From Pseudooceanicola algae (lineage in GTDB: Bacteria; Pseudomonadota; Alphaproteobacteria; Rhodobacterales; Rhodobacteraceae): 64,000 nt of DNA. Below, in pieces: positions 42,380 through 49,715 of the stretch. The stretch lies in assembly GCF_003590145.2 (NCBI RefSeq), contig NZ_CP060436.1, forward strand, positions 1,832,001 to 1,896,000, read 5' to 3'. Positions within the stretch are counted from its first letter, which is position 1. Every line of letters starts with the position of its first letter. The notes beneath the pieces are model-generated. The model saw only the letters and a list, made by a program, of their open reading frames with translations, made no database searches and was not told the DNA's origin. Both the position numbers and the translations under genes were made by a program.

Positions 42380-42676
42380 AGCACGACGGCCGGGACCATC
42401 GTTTTGCCGCCAGCAGAAGCCGCAGGTCTTCTTCGGAGCGACCTCAGGGTCGGCTTCGGTCAAAGGGTGAACCCCGGCCAGGGCAGCGGGTTGCAGGCTC
42501 AAAGCCTGGGCAAGGCGCATGAACATGGCTTCGGTCGGCGCGACCATCATCGGCAAGGCCCCTTCAAGGCGCGACACCTGCCGTTCGGAAAGCCCGGACA
42601 ATTTCGTCAGCTTCGGACGGCCAATGCTGCGCAGCTTGCGGATTTCACCAAGATGTTCGGGGGCAATCGCCGGCAT
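42380..42676 (-). CDS. XRE-like helix-turn-helix protein, 3' end unresolved
   Basis: From ATG 42676 the first 85-95 residues look genuine: a helix-turn-helix (PKLTKLSGLSERQVSRLEGA) and the tail SLQPAALAGVHPLTEADPEV, followed by a Cys pair KKTCGFCW. Similar small alphaproteobacterial regulators stop shortly after such a cysteine-bearing end. Here no stop occurs in this frame, which runs on antisense through the whole neighbouring MFS gene to 41033, certainly not as real protein sequence by character. The end given is where the opposing gene begins. A lost stop, a frameshift or a very long overlap are possible. No clear ribosome site was seen. Confidence 0.45.
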
Positions 42677-42802
42677 GTCGCCTTTTTGCCGGTCAGGGAC
42701 AGCGCCACATGCGTCTGCCCCCTGTGACCCCCACCCATAGCGGAAGTGGCTCGCACCGCGCGAGTCGGCGCCCTGACGAGCAAGGGCCGGGGGCGCCCGC
42801 GC

Positions 42803-43051
42803 CTACTGACTGGCCATGCCGGCCAGCATGGCGCCCAGAGCGACCAGGTGCACAAGCATGATCGCCCTGTCCTTCCACAGCACCCCGACCATCAACCATC
42901 CCAGAACACCCACCAGGAACAGGTAAAGGTTCCACGGGGACCAGCCGAAACCGGTGGCCGCGTAGCCCATGATCTGAATGATCGAGGCGCCCCATTTCAC
43001 CAGAAAGGCCATCTGCCCGTGGTCACTGGCTCTGCTAATTTCAGTGGCCAT
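42803..43051 (-). CDS. DUF6552 family small membrane protein
   Basis: 82 residues from ATG 43051 with a GGAGG site. After a 15-residue polar start, three hydrophobic segments are visible: LVKWGASIIQIMGYAATGF, NLYLFLVGVLGWLMVGVLW and AIMLVHLVALGAMLAGM. The motif WSPWNLY and WKDRAIMLVH mark a small integral membrane family seen in Rhodobacterales. Function unknown. The start lies within the last codons of a 48-residue upstream frame, so the two may be translationally coupled. The pair is divergent from a GcvA-like LysR regulator, which may control it. Confidence 0.8.
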   Translation of the reverse strand: MATEISRASDHGQMAFLVKWGASIIQIMGYAATGFGWSPWNLYLFLVGVLGWLMVGVLWKDRAIMLVHLVALGAMLAGMASQ

Positions 43052-43187
43052 GGGGCAACCCTCCGTCGATGCGCCGGTTCCGGCCAGCGACTTGGGCGCC
43101 ATTCTGCGTCATGAGCCAGGAGATGAGAGAGGCGACGCCCCTCCCCCTGCCACCCAGCGCGCTTGGCAATATTTTTTCTGCCGACAT
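43041..43187 (-). CDS. Small 48-residue protein upstream of the DUF6552 gene
   Basis: ATG 43187 is preceded by AAGGAGG at ideal spacing, the best ribosome site in this area. The product (MSAEKILPSALGGRGRGVAS..., ending GGLPHGH) is basic and glycine/arginine-rich with one mildly hydrophobic stretch (ASLISWLMTQ). Its stop lies 10 bases past the DUF6552 start, giving an 11-base overlap. No family is recognised. It may be a real small protein or a leader that couples translation of DUF6552. Confidence 0.45.
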   Translation of the reverse strand: MSAEKILPSALGGRGRGVASLISWLMTQNGAQVAGRNRRIDGGLPHGH

Positions 43188-43231
43188 GATCACTGCCTCC
43201 TTGCGGCCTGAATAGGCTCGACTGACGTAAC

Positions 43232-43252
43232 AAATCAGATAATAATTGATTT
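43232..43252. promoter_or_regulatory. Inverted repeat in the divergent LysR/DUF6552 promoter region
   Basis: AAATCA-N9-TGATTT, a perfect 6-base repeat in an AT-rich stretch, midway between the small-ORF start (43187) and the LysR start (43306). LysR regulators commonly bind such imperfect T-N11-A-type repeats in divergent promoters, so this is a candidate site. Confidence 0.5.
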
Positions 43253-43305
43253 CCGTATCCTTCATCCAGTCAGAAGCCCTGCTGAGAGCATGTAGAAAAT
43301 CTATC

Positions 43306-44211
43306 GTGGTGACCAAAACCGACCTGCCCCCTCTGAACGGACTGCGCGCCTTTGCGGCGGCGGGCCGTCACCTGAACTTTCGCGCGGCAGCCGGGGAACT
43401 TGGGGTGACTCAGGGCGCCGTGGCACAACAGGTGCGCGGGTTGGAAGACCACCTTGGCCTGCGCCTGTTCCTGCGCGAACCGCGCGGCCTGGTGTTTACC
43501 GACGAAGGCCGGGTCTACCACGCGGCCGTGTCCCGCGCCTTTTCCCAACTTGTCGAGGCGACCGGCGCGCTACGGTCCAGCCCGGCCCGGGTCACGATCA
43601 GCGTCACCCCGACATTCGCGTCGAAATGGCTGATCCCGCGCCTTGCGGACTTCACGCAGGCGTATCCCGACATCGACCTGCGCATCACCGCGACAGACCG
43701 TGTGTCCAGCTTTCATGCAGACGGCATCGATCTGGCGGTCCGGCAGGGTCAGCCCCCGTTCGGGGCCAGCCTGCATGCGGATCTCCTGTTCCCTCAGGAG
43801 GTCATCGCGATCTGCTCCCCCAACCTCGTGGCAGAGGATGATCTCCCCCTCGACGCCGCGGCCCTGTCGCGCAGGACATTGCTGAACGATACCCATGATC
43901 TGTGGCCGAAGTTCAGCGCAGCCGCCTTCGGGCAGGTGGTCGAAAGCCGCCGCGAACTGCGGTTCAACCAGACGACGCTCAGCCTTGATGCTGCGCTTGC
44001 CGGTCAGGGGGTCGCCCTTGCGAGCCGGTTTCTGGTGCAGCGGGACATCGAGGCCGGGCGTCTTGTGCAACCGATCGGCACCGCCCTTGATGGTGGTCTC
44101 GACTTCTTTCTGCTTGTGCCCCGTCAGGGTGCTTCCAGCGCCTCGACCCATGTGCGCAGCTGGCTGCTGGAGGTCGCAGCGGGGCAAGGCCGCAGTCAGC
44201 CGCAGACCTAG
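43306..44211 (+). CDS. LysR family regulator (GcvA-like)
   Basis: About 301 residues from tandem GTG codons (43306/43309), the most family-like start (VTKTDLPPLNGLRAFAAAGR). Winged HTH at about 10-65 (LNFRAAAGELGVTQGAVAQQV), then the two-lobe effector domain with ISVTPTFASKWLIPRLADF and DGIDLAVRQG, a pattern typical of GcvA/AmpR-type members. It should regulate the divergent small-protein/DUF6552 pair, and possibly itself, by binding the AT-rich palindrome upstream. The ribosome site is weak. Its effector is unknown. Confidence 0.88.
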   Translation: MVTKTDLPPLNGLRAFAAAGRHLNFRAAAGELGVTQGAVAQQVRGLEDHLGLRLFLREPRGLVFTDEGRVYHAAVSRAFSQLVEATGALRSSPARVTISVTPTFASKWLIPRLADFTQAYPDIDLRITATDRVSSFHADGIDLAVRQGQPPFGASLHADLLFPQEVIAICSPNLVAEDDLPLDAAALSRRTLLNDTHDLWPKFSAAAFGQVVESRRELRFNQTTLSLDAALAGQGVALASRFLVQRDIEAGRLVQPIGTALDGGLDFFLLVPRQGASSASTHVRSWLLEVAAGQGRSQPQT

Positions 44212-44251
44212 GCGAGGTCAGCTTGCAGCAGGCTGCGCGGGCTGTCGCGGC

Positions 44252-44779
44252 CTATGCTGAACCTTCGGGCGTCCGCAGGCTATGCCCCAACCGCTTCGCC
44301 CCCCGCACCGCGTCGCCTTGCAGGGACCAGGTCTGAGTGAGGCCTTCCAAGATGATCAGCAGCTCGGTCTCCTGCCCGGCAAGACCGGTCGCGACGGCGG
44401 CCCGTTGTGCCACCTCCTCCTTGTGTCGCCTCAGCATCTCGCGAAGCGGGCTGCTGCCCGGATCGGCGGCCACGGCACCGTGGAAAAGGCAGCCATGTGC
44501 GGTTTCGGTCCGCATCCAGTCCCCGACCCGATCAATCAGCGTCTCCAGAGCCGCTTCGGGCGCCTCCGGCAACCCGTCAAACAAATGCGCCAGGTAGCGC
44601 GCATGGCGGCTTTCCAATGCCGCCAGCACCATGTCGGCGCGCGAAGGCATATACTTGTAAAGCGTGCGCAGGCTGACCCCCGCTGCGTCGCGCAGGTCCT
44701 CGACGCTGGGATCGGCAAAGCCCCCGGCGGCAAAGGCGCGCTCAAGCCCGGCGGCAATTCTGGTTCTGGTATCCATCAT
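44252..44779 (-). CDS. TetR family regulator
   Basis: 175 residues. N-terminal HTH: VEDLRDAAGVSLRTLYKYMPSRADMVLAAL (helices 2-4 in the first 55 residues; quoted regions abbreviated), followed by an alpha-helical ligand domain with GCLFHGAVAADPGSSPLREML. Two adjacent ATG codons (44779, 44776). It is divergent from the zinc-binding oxidoreductase gene, and the 69-base space between them holds two matching 18-base palindromes. That layout is classic for a TetR repressor controlling itself and its neighbour, with a substrate of the oxidoreductase (an aldehyde, quinone or enone) as possible inducer. Confidence 0.9.
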   Translation of the reverse strand: MMDTRTRIAAGLERAFAAGGFADPSVEDLRDAAGVSLRTLYKYMPSRADMVLAALESRHARYLAHLFDGLPEAPEAALETLIDRVGDWMRTETAHGCLFHGAVAADPGSSPLREMLRRHKEEVAQRAAVATGLAGQETELLIILEGLTQTWSLQGDAVRGAKRLGHSLRTPEGSA

Positions 44780-44789
44780 GCTTGACGAT

Positions 44790-44807
44790 GTAGAGAGATC
44801 CCTCTAC
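44790..44807. promoter_or_regulatory. TetR operator candidate 1
   Basis: GTAGAG-AGATCC-CTCTAC, perfect 6-base arms, 11 bases from the TetR start codon. Confidence 0.8.
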
Positions 44808-44815
44808 CTACGCAA

Positions 44816-44833
44816 GTAGAGTAATCATTCTAC
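44816..44833. promoter_or_regulatory. TetR operator candidate 2
   Basis: GTAGAG-TAATCA-TTCTAC, same architecture as the first site with one arm mismatch. The centres are 26 bases apart, and it lies 15 bases before the oxidoreductase start. Confidence 0.8.
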
Positions 44834-44848
44834 ATGCAGGAGCGGACC

Positions 44849-45919
44849 ATGACATATCCCGAAACGATGAAGGCGATGGTGCTGACGGGCCATGGCGGGC
44901 TGGACAAGCTCGAGTGGCGCGAAGATGTGCCCGTGCCCCGGCCCGCGGCGGGCGAGGTGCTGATCCGCGTTGGCGCCGCGGCGGTCAACAATACCGACGT
45001 GAACACCCGCACCGGCTGGTATTCCAAGGCGGTGCGCGGCGATACCAATGCCGCCGCCGCCACGGGCTATGACGGTGCTTCGGATGCCGATGGCGGCTGG
45101 TCCGGCGCGCTCAGCTTTCCGCGCATCCAGGGGGCCGATTGCTGCGGCCGGATCGTTGGGGTCGGCGACGGGGTCGACGCGGCGCGGATCGGAGAGCGCG
45201 TGCTTGTGCGCCCAATGCACCGCCCGGCCGGCGGGGACGAAGACACCCTCGTGACCGTCGGATCGGAACGTGACGGCGGTTTCGCGCAATTCACCACGAT
45301 GGAAAGCCGCTACGCCCTGCGCATCGATAGCCCCCTGTCGGACCTCGAACTGGCCTCCTTTCCCTGTGCCTTCTCGACCGCCGAAGGCATGATCCAGCGG
45401 TCCGGCCTCGGGGCGGAACGGGTGCTGATCACCGGTGCTTCGGGTGGGGTCGGTTCGGCGGCAGTGCAGCTTGCAAAGCGGCGCGGGGCCCATGTCACGG
45501 CGATGACCAGCCCGGCCAAGGCCGGGGACCTGAAGGCCCTTGGAGTCGACGTGATCCTGAACCGCGATGACGCCCTGCCCGGGGGCGCGTTTGACGTGGT
45601 GCTGGACCTTGTCGGCGGTCCCCGCTGGCCCGCACTGCTGGACGCGCTGGCGGTTCGCGGCCGCTATGTGACCTCGGGGGCCATCGCCGGGCCGATCGTC
45701 GAGTTGGACCTGCGCACGCTCTACCTCAGGGACCTGACCCTGATCGGCAGCACTCGCCAGACGCCGGAGGTCTTTGCCGATCTCGTGGGCTATATCGAGC
45801 GCGGGGAAATCCGGCCCGTGGTGGCCGCGTCTTACCCGTTGGAAGCGCTGCGCGAGGCCCAGGAAGCCTTCCTTGGCAAGGCACATATGGGCAAGATCGG
45901 GATCGAGATCCCGGACTGA
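44849..45919 (+). CDS. Zinc-binding/quinone oxidoreductase-type medium-chain dehydrogenase
   Basis: 356 residues from ATG 44849 (AGGAG upstream). GroES-like domain in the first 150 residues (PAAGEVLIRVGAAAVNNTDV; FPRIQGADCCGRIVGVGDGV), then a nucleotide-binding domain with ITGASGGVGSAAVQLAK. The catalytic-zinc cysteine of classical alcohol dehydrogenases is replaced by NNTD, as in quinone oxidoreductases, which use NADPH and need no zinc. It probably reduces enones, quinones or aldehydes. Control by the divergent TetR protein is likely through the tandem operators. The gene is followed by a long inverted repeat. Confidence 0.88.
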   Translation: MTYPETMKAMVLTGHGGLDKLEWREDVPVPRPAAGEVLIRVGAAAVNNTDVNTRTGWYSKAVRGDTNAAAATGYDGASDADGGWSGALSFPRIQGADCCGRIVGVGDGVDAARIGERVLVRPMHRPAGGDEDTLVTVGSERDGGFAQFTTMESRYALRIDSPLSDLELASFPCAFSTAEGMIQRSGLGAERVLITGASGGVGSAAVQLAKRRGAHVTAMTSPAKAGDLKALGVDVILNRDDALPGGAFDVVLDLVGGPRWPALLDALAVRGRYVTSGAIAGPIVELDLRTLYLRDLTLIGSTRQTPEVFADLVGYIERGEIRPVVAASYPLEALREAQEAFLGKAHMGKIGIEIPD

Positions 45920-46233
45920 AGCGACCCGCCCGGCTTGCCGGGGGGGGTGAAGCGGATCATACCGAAAAGCGGTCGCTTCACCGCCTCTGCGCGCCGCTTT
46001 TCGGCAAGGCGCGCAGGGCAGACACCGCCTGCCCTGCCCGCTCCCATCGGCCCGAACCTGTGGCAGTGGCGCGGCGAACGCCTCCGAAAGCGCTTCGGCG
46101 GCCGGACCGGGCGGCGCAGTGCCGCCTGATCACCCATCCTGTCGGCGGTGATACGGACGGCCCCGCCCAAGGTCTGGTATATAGCGCGCAAACTGCCTAG
46201 ATACCTCGGGATTTCCCAGGAGCCGGGCCGAAG
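45920..46233. other. 314-base intergenic region with a large inverted repeat
   Basis: No gene supported. A tight CCCGGC-TT-GCCGGG hairpin (about 45929-45942) lies soon after the oxidoreductase stop. An exact 11-base inverted repeat CCGAAAAGCGG / CCGCTTTTCGG spans 45962-46004. The sodium channel ribosome site AGGAG is near 46219. Confidence 0.6.
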
Positions 46234-47001
46234 ATGCGTCAGTACCTTTCAGATTTTCTCGACCGTCCCACGACGCGTTACACGATCATGGGGGTGATCC
46301 TGTTCAACGCGATCATTCTCGGCCTCGAAACTTCGGGAACGGTCATGAACAGGGCCGGCGGGCTGATCGTCGCGCTGGACACCGCCTGCCTCGCGATCTT
46401 CGTGGCAGAGCTTCTGGCAAAGCTCTACGCACGCGGTCTGCGCTTTTTCCGCAATGCCTGGAACATCTTCGATTTCCTCGTGGTCGGCATCGCCCTAGTG
46501 CCGGCCGCCGGCGGGCTGTCGGTCCTTCGGGCGCTGCGTATCCTGCGGCTGATGCGGGTGATCTCGGTCGCGCCGACGCTGCGCCGCGTGGTCGAAGGCT
46601 TCATCTCGGCGCTGCCGGGGATGGCCTCGGTCTTTCTGCTCATGGGGGTGATCTTCTACATCGCCGCCGTGATCGCGACCAAGCTTTTCGCCACGACCTT
46701 CCCCGACTGGTTCGGCTCCCTCGGCGGGTCGCTTTACACGCTGTTCCAGGTGATGACGCTGGAAAGCTGGTCGATGGGCATCGTCCGCCCGGTGATGGAG
46801 GCCCATCCCGCCGCCTGGATGTTCTTTGTACCCTTCATCCTGATCACCACCTTCGCGGTCGTGAACCTGCTGGTCGGCCTGATCGTCAATTCGATGCAGG
46901 ATGCCCATGCCGCGGAAACCAACGCCGCGACGGATACCTACCGCGACGAGGTCATCCGCCGCCTCGCCGCGATCGAAGAACGGCTGAAAGACGACCCGTA
47001 A
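46234..47001 (+). CDS. Voltage-gated sodium channel, bacterial NaChBac/NavAb type
   Basis: 255 residues, six membrane helices plus pore, the one-domain design that assembles as a homotetramer. The S4 voltage sensor has Arg99, Arg102, Arg105 and Arg108 at three-residue steps (LRALRILRLMRV). The pore loop contains TLESWS at 175-180, the same selectivity filter as well-studied bacterial sodium channels, with Glu177 as the field-site glutamate. S6 ends in VVNLLVGLIVNSMQDAH and continues into a C-terminal coiled coil (YRDEVIRRLAAIEERL). It should conduct sodium on depolarisation, relevant to pH homeostasis, motility or chemotaxis in marine bacteria. It is a single-gene unit. Confidence 0.95.
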   Translation: MRQYLSDFLDRPTTRYTIMGVILFNAIILGLETSGTVMNRAGGLIVALDTACLAIFVAELLAKLYARGLRFFRNAWNIFDFLVVGIALVPAAGGLSVLRALRILRLMRVISVAPTLRRVVEGFISALPGMASVFLLMGVIFYIAAVIATKLFATTFPDWFGSLGGSLYTLFQVMTLESWSMGIVRPVMEAHPAAWMFFVPFILITTFAVVNLLVGLIVNSMQDAHAAETNAATDTYRDEVIRRLAAIEERLKDDP

Positions 47002-47022
47002 GCCTGCGCTGCCGCGTCCCGG

Positions 47023-47667
47023 TCAGTGCAGGATTGGAACCCCGTCGCCCGAAACAGGCTGCCGCAACTCGGCGCGGGCCTGGCGGATGATCGTCACCGC
47101 CCCCTGAAGCGCCAGCAGCGCCATGATGCCGGCCACGATGATGTCGGGCCACCCGCTGCCGGTGCCGAAGACACCAAGCGCCGCCCCCATGACCGCCAGG
47201 TTCGCCACCACGTCGTTGCGCGAACAAATCCAGACCGAGCGCATGTTCGCATCCCCGTCACGCCAGGCATAAAGCAGCGCCAGGCAGGCCGCGTTCGCGA
47301 TCAGGGCGGCAATGCCGACGGCCCCCATGGTGCCCCAGGCAGGCACCGTGCCGGCGAGCGCGTGCCAGATGACAGTGCCGATCACCCAAAGACCGAACAG
47401 CCCCATCGAGGCCCCCTTGACCATGGCGGCGCGGGCGCGCCAGTGCAGCCCCAGACCCAACACGAACAGACTGATCCCGTAATTCGCCGCGTCCGCGAAG
47501 AAATCGAGCGCATCCGCCTGAAGCGCGGCCGATCCGGCGGCAACCCCGGCCACGATCTCGACAAGGAACATCGTGGCATTGATCGCCAGCACGATCCACA
47601 GGACCGCGCGGTAGCGCCCGGTCGCAGCGGTGTTGGACGAACATGTATCGGTGGAACAGCAGGGCAT
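47023..47667 (-). CDS. CDF-like cation transporter lacking the C-terminal domain
   Basis: 214 residues from ATG 47667, with a cysteine-rich start (MPCCSTDTC) that could bind soft metals. Six membrane segments; the metal-site helices contain ADALDFFADAANY (Asp52, Asp55, Asp59) and SRNDVVANL. Ordinary CDF transporters are near 300 residues with a cytoplasmic metallochaperone-like domain, missing here. It probably effluxes Zn, Cd, Co or Pb by proton antiport. It is transcribed divergently from a MerR regulator across a perfect MerR operator, so metal induction is very likely. Confidence 0.88.
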   Translation of the reverse strand: MPCCSTDTCSSNTAATGRYRAVLWIVLAINATMFLVEIVAGVAAGSAALQADALDFFADAANYGISLFVLGLGLHWRARAAMVKGASMGLFGLWVIGTVIWHALAGTVPAWGTMGAVGIAALIANAACLALLYAWRDGDANMRSVWICSRNDVVANLAVMGAALGVFGTGSGWPDIIVAGIMALLALQGAVTIIRQARAELRQPVSGDGVPILH

Positions 47668-47707
47668 GGGATCTGGACTCGCTTTTTGACTTACGCATCT
47701 TAAGTTG

Positions 47708-47732
47708 GGGTCTATAGCCACTATAGGGTCAA
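47708..47732 (-). promoter_or_regulatory. MerR-type promoter/operator of the CDF gene
   Basis: CTATAG-CCA-CTATAG (47712-47726) sits between a -35-like TTGACC (minus strand, 47732-47727) and an AT-rich -10 region with an overlong spacer of about 19-20 bases. That is the usual MerR-family design, with the operator sequence typical of CadR/PbrR/ZntR-type sites. Confidence 0.85.
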
Positions 47733-47741
47733 GGGGGCGCC

Positions 47742-48167
47742 ATGACGGACCACGCATTGAAGATCGGCGATCTGGCCCGGAAAACCGGGACCAAGGTCGT
47801 TACCATCCGCTATTACGAGAAGATCGGCCTGCTGCCGGAGCCGCAGCGCAGTGCGGGCAATTACCGTGCCTATACGGGCGACGACCTGGACCGGTTGCAC
47901 TTCATCCGGCGCTGCCGGGCGCTCGGCTTTCCGCTGGACCAGATCCGCGCCCTGCTGGACCTGTCTTCGGAGGGCGCGCAGCCCTGCGACGATGTCGACC
48001 GGATGGCCGCTGCTCACCTGGCCCGGATCGAGCAGAAGATCGCGGATCTGACACGACTGGCGCAGCAGTTGCGCAGTATCTCCGCCTCTTGCCAGGGCGG
48101 CGGAACGATTTCGAATTGCTGTATCGTCGATGCGCTGTCGCCCCATCAGGATGCGGACGCGGCCTGA
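47742..48167 (+). CDS. MerR family heavy-metal regulator (CadR/PbrR-like)
   Basis: 141 residues. MerR HTH and wing: KIGDLARKTGTKVVTIRYYE, GNYRAYTGDDLDRLHFI. Dimerisation helix then a metal-binding tail. Cys82, Cys117 and Cys126 (PCDDVD, SCQGGG, NCCIVD) correspond in order and spacing to the three metal-binding cysteines of CadR/PbrR-type sensors; Cys127 is extra. It should untwist the operator between the -35 and -10 of the CDF gene on binding Cd, Pb or Zn. A GGGGG site precedes the ATG. It ends before a strong bidirectional terminator. Confidence 0.93.
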   Translation: MTDHALKIGDLARKTGTKVVTIRYYEKIGLLPEPQRSAGNYRAYTGDDLDRLHFIRRCRALGFPLDQIRALLDLSSEGAQPCDDVDRMAAAHLARIEQKIADLTRLAQQLRSISASCQGGGTISNCCIVDALSPHQDADAA

Positions 48168-48184
48168 GGCAGCTGTTCAGCGGT

Positions 48185-48222
48185 GATCCGACCCGCCGGG
48201 TGCATGCCCGCCGGGTCGGATC
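48185..48222. terminator. Bidirectional terminator between the merR-like gene and metQ
   Basis: Sixteen-base arms beginning GATCCGACCCG and ending CGGGTCGGATC around TGCATG, with a single mismatch, then TGTTTC on the plus side. Located between two converging genes. Confidence 0.8.
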
Positions 48223-48238
48223 TGTTTCAGGGCGGCCC

Positions 48239-49012
48239 TTACCAGGAGGTCAGGACGGTGCCCTTGTATTTTTCATCGATGAAGGCCTTCACCTCGTCCG
48301 AATGGTAGGCCTTGACCAGCGGTTCCACCCAGGGTTCGTTTTCGTCACCGGCGCGCACCACGATGATGTTCACATAGGGGCTGTCGGTTTCCGTGGCGAT
48401 GGCGTCATTGACCGGGTCAAGACCCGAGGCGATGGCGTAGTTGGTGTTTATCATCGCCGCGTCCAGATCCTGAAGCGAACGCGGCAGTTGCGCGGCATCC
48501 AGCTCCTGGATGCGGATGTCGCGCGGGTTCTCGGCAATGTCGAGAACGCTGGGGACAAGCCCCACGCCTTCGGCCAGGGTCAGAAGACCCTTCTGTTGCA
48601 GCACCAGCAGCGCGCGCCCCCCATTGGTGGGATCGTTCGGAATGCCGATGGTCGCGCCGTCGGGGATCTCCTCGGGCGAGGCGAAGTCTTCGGAATACAG
48701 GCTCATCGGCGTGTTGATGGTTGTGCCCACCTCGACCAGGTCAAAGCCGCGATCCTCCATCTGACGTTCCAGATAGGGGCGGTGCTGAAAGCTGTTGGCT
48801 TCGATGTCGCCATCGGCCAGCGCCTGGTTCGGCACGACATAGTCGGAAAATTCGACGATATCGATGTTCAGCCCGTCCTTGGCCGCGATCTTGGCGACCT
48901 GTTCCATGATCTCGCCATGCTGGCCGGGCGACACGCCGACAGAGATGTCCTGGGCTGCAGCGGCTCCGGCGGTCAGGGCCAGCACGGAGGCAAGCGTCAT
49001 CAGTTTCTTCAT
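48239..49012 (-). CDS. metQ: Methionine ABC transporter substrate-binding protein
   Basis: 257 residues from ATG 49012 (AAGGAG upstream). The signal peptide MKKLMTLASVLALTAGAAAA has no lipobox cysteine, so the protein is probably soluble and periplasmic rather than a lipoprotein as in E. coli. NlpA/MetQ family motifs: EFSDYVVPNQALADGDIEAN, NSFQHRPYLE and TIGIPNDPTNGGRAL. It binds methionine, D-methionine or related compounds and delivers them to MetI/MetN. It is the last of three genes in the order metN-metI-metQ. A longer upstream reading only overlaps metI. Confidence 0.92.
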   Translation of the reverse strand: MKKLMTLASVLALTAGAAAAQDISVGVSPGQHGEIMEQVAKIAAKDGLNIDIVEFSDYVVPNQALADGDIEANSFQHRPYLERQMEDRGFDLVEVGTTINTPMSLYSEDFASPEEIPDGATIGIPNDPTNGGRALLVLQQKGLLTLAEGVGLVPSVLDIAENPRDIRIQELDAAQLPRSLQDLDAAMINTNYAIASGLDPVNDAIATETDSPYVNIIVVRAGDENEPWVEPLVKAYHSDEVKAFIDEKYKGTVLTSW

Positions 49013-49040
49013 ATCGGGTACTCCTTCTTGAGGGGGCGGG

Positions 49041-49715
49041 TCAGGCGCCGCGGTTGCTGGGCGCCCGCTTGTCCACGCGTCGGGCGATCCATTCACCGAT
49101 GGTCTGCACCAGTTGCACGAGGACAATGAGAATAAGAACCACGAGGCCCATGACCTCGGGCATGAAGCGTTGATAGCCGTAGCGGATACCGAGATCGCCC
49201 AGGCCTTCGCCGCCCACGGCCCCAACCATGGCCGAATAGCCAAGCAGGCTGACCACGGCAAGCGTCAGGCCCAGCGTGATGCCCGACAGCGCTTCGGGGA
49301 TCAGCACCTTGCGGATGATCTGCATCGGCGTGGCGCCCATGGACCGGGCGGCCTCGATCAGGCCGCTGTCGACCTCGCGGATCGCGTTTTCGATCAGCCG
49401 CGCGATGAAGGGGACCGCGGCGATGGTCAGCGGTACGATGGCCGCCGTGGTGCCGATCGACGTGCCGGCGACGATCCGCGTGAAGGGGATGATCGCCACG
49501 ACAAGGATGATGAAGGGCACCGACCGCGTCGCGTTCACGATGATGCCCAGCACCTTGTTCACCCAAGGCGCCGAGAGCAGTTCGCCCTTCTGGGAACAGG
49601 CCAGGAAGACACCGATCGGCAGCCCGCCAAGCGTGCCCAGCATCGCGGAAACGACGACCATGTAGATGGTCTGCCAGGTTGCCTCCATCAGCATGTTGAT
49701 CAGGTTAGCGGACAT
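49041..49715 (-). CDS. metI: Methionine ABC transporter permease
   Basis: 224 residues from ATG 49715 (GGAGG site inside metN; 11-base overlap with the metN stop). Five membrane helices of the BPD_transp_1 family with the coupling motif EAARSMGATPMQIIRKVLIPEA and the typical TRSVPFIILVVAIIPF segment (quoted pieces kept short). It dimerises to form the methionine channel driven by MetN. It is followed 28 bases later by metQ. Confidence 0.93.
   Translation of the reverse strand: MSANLINMLMEATWQTIYMVVVSAMLGTLGGLPIGVFLACSQKGELLSAPWVNKVLGIIVNATRSVPFIILVVAIIPFTRIVAGTSIGTTAAIVPLTIAAVPFIARLIENAIREVDSGLIEAARSMGATPMQIIRKVLIPEALSGITLGLTLAVVSLLGYSAMVGAVGGEGLGDLGIRYGYQRFMPEVMGLVVLILIVLVQLVQTIGEWIARRVDKRAPSNRGA

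Noticed and set aside
47705-49129. 474-codon plus-strand frame overlapping merR and metQ
   Set aside because: Out of frame with the MerR gene and antisense to metQ; no domain.
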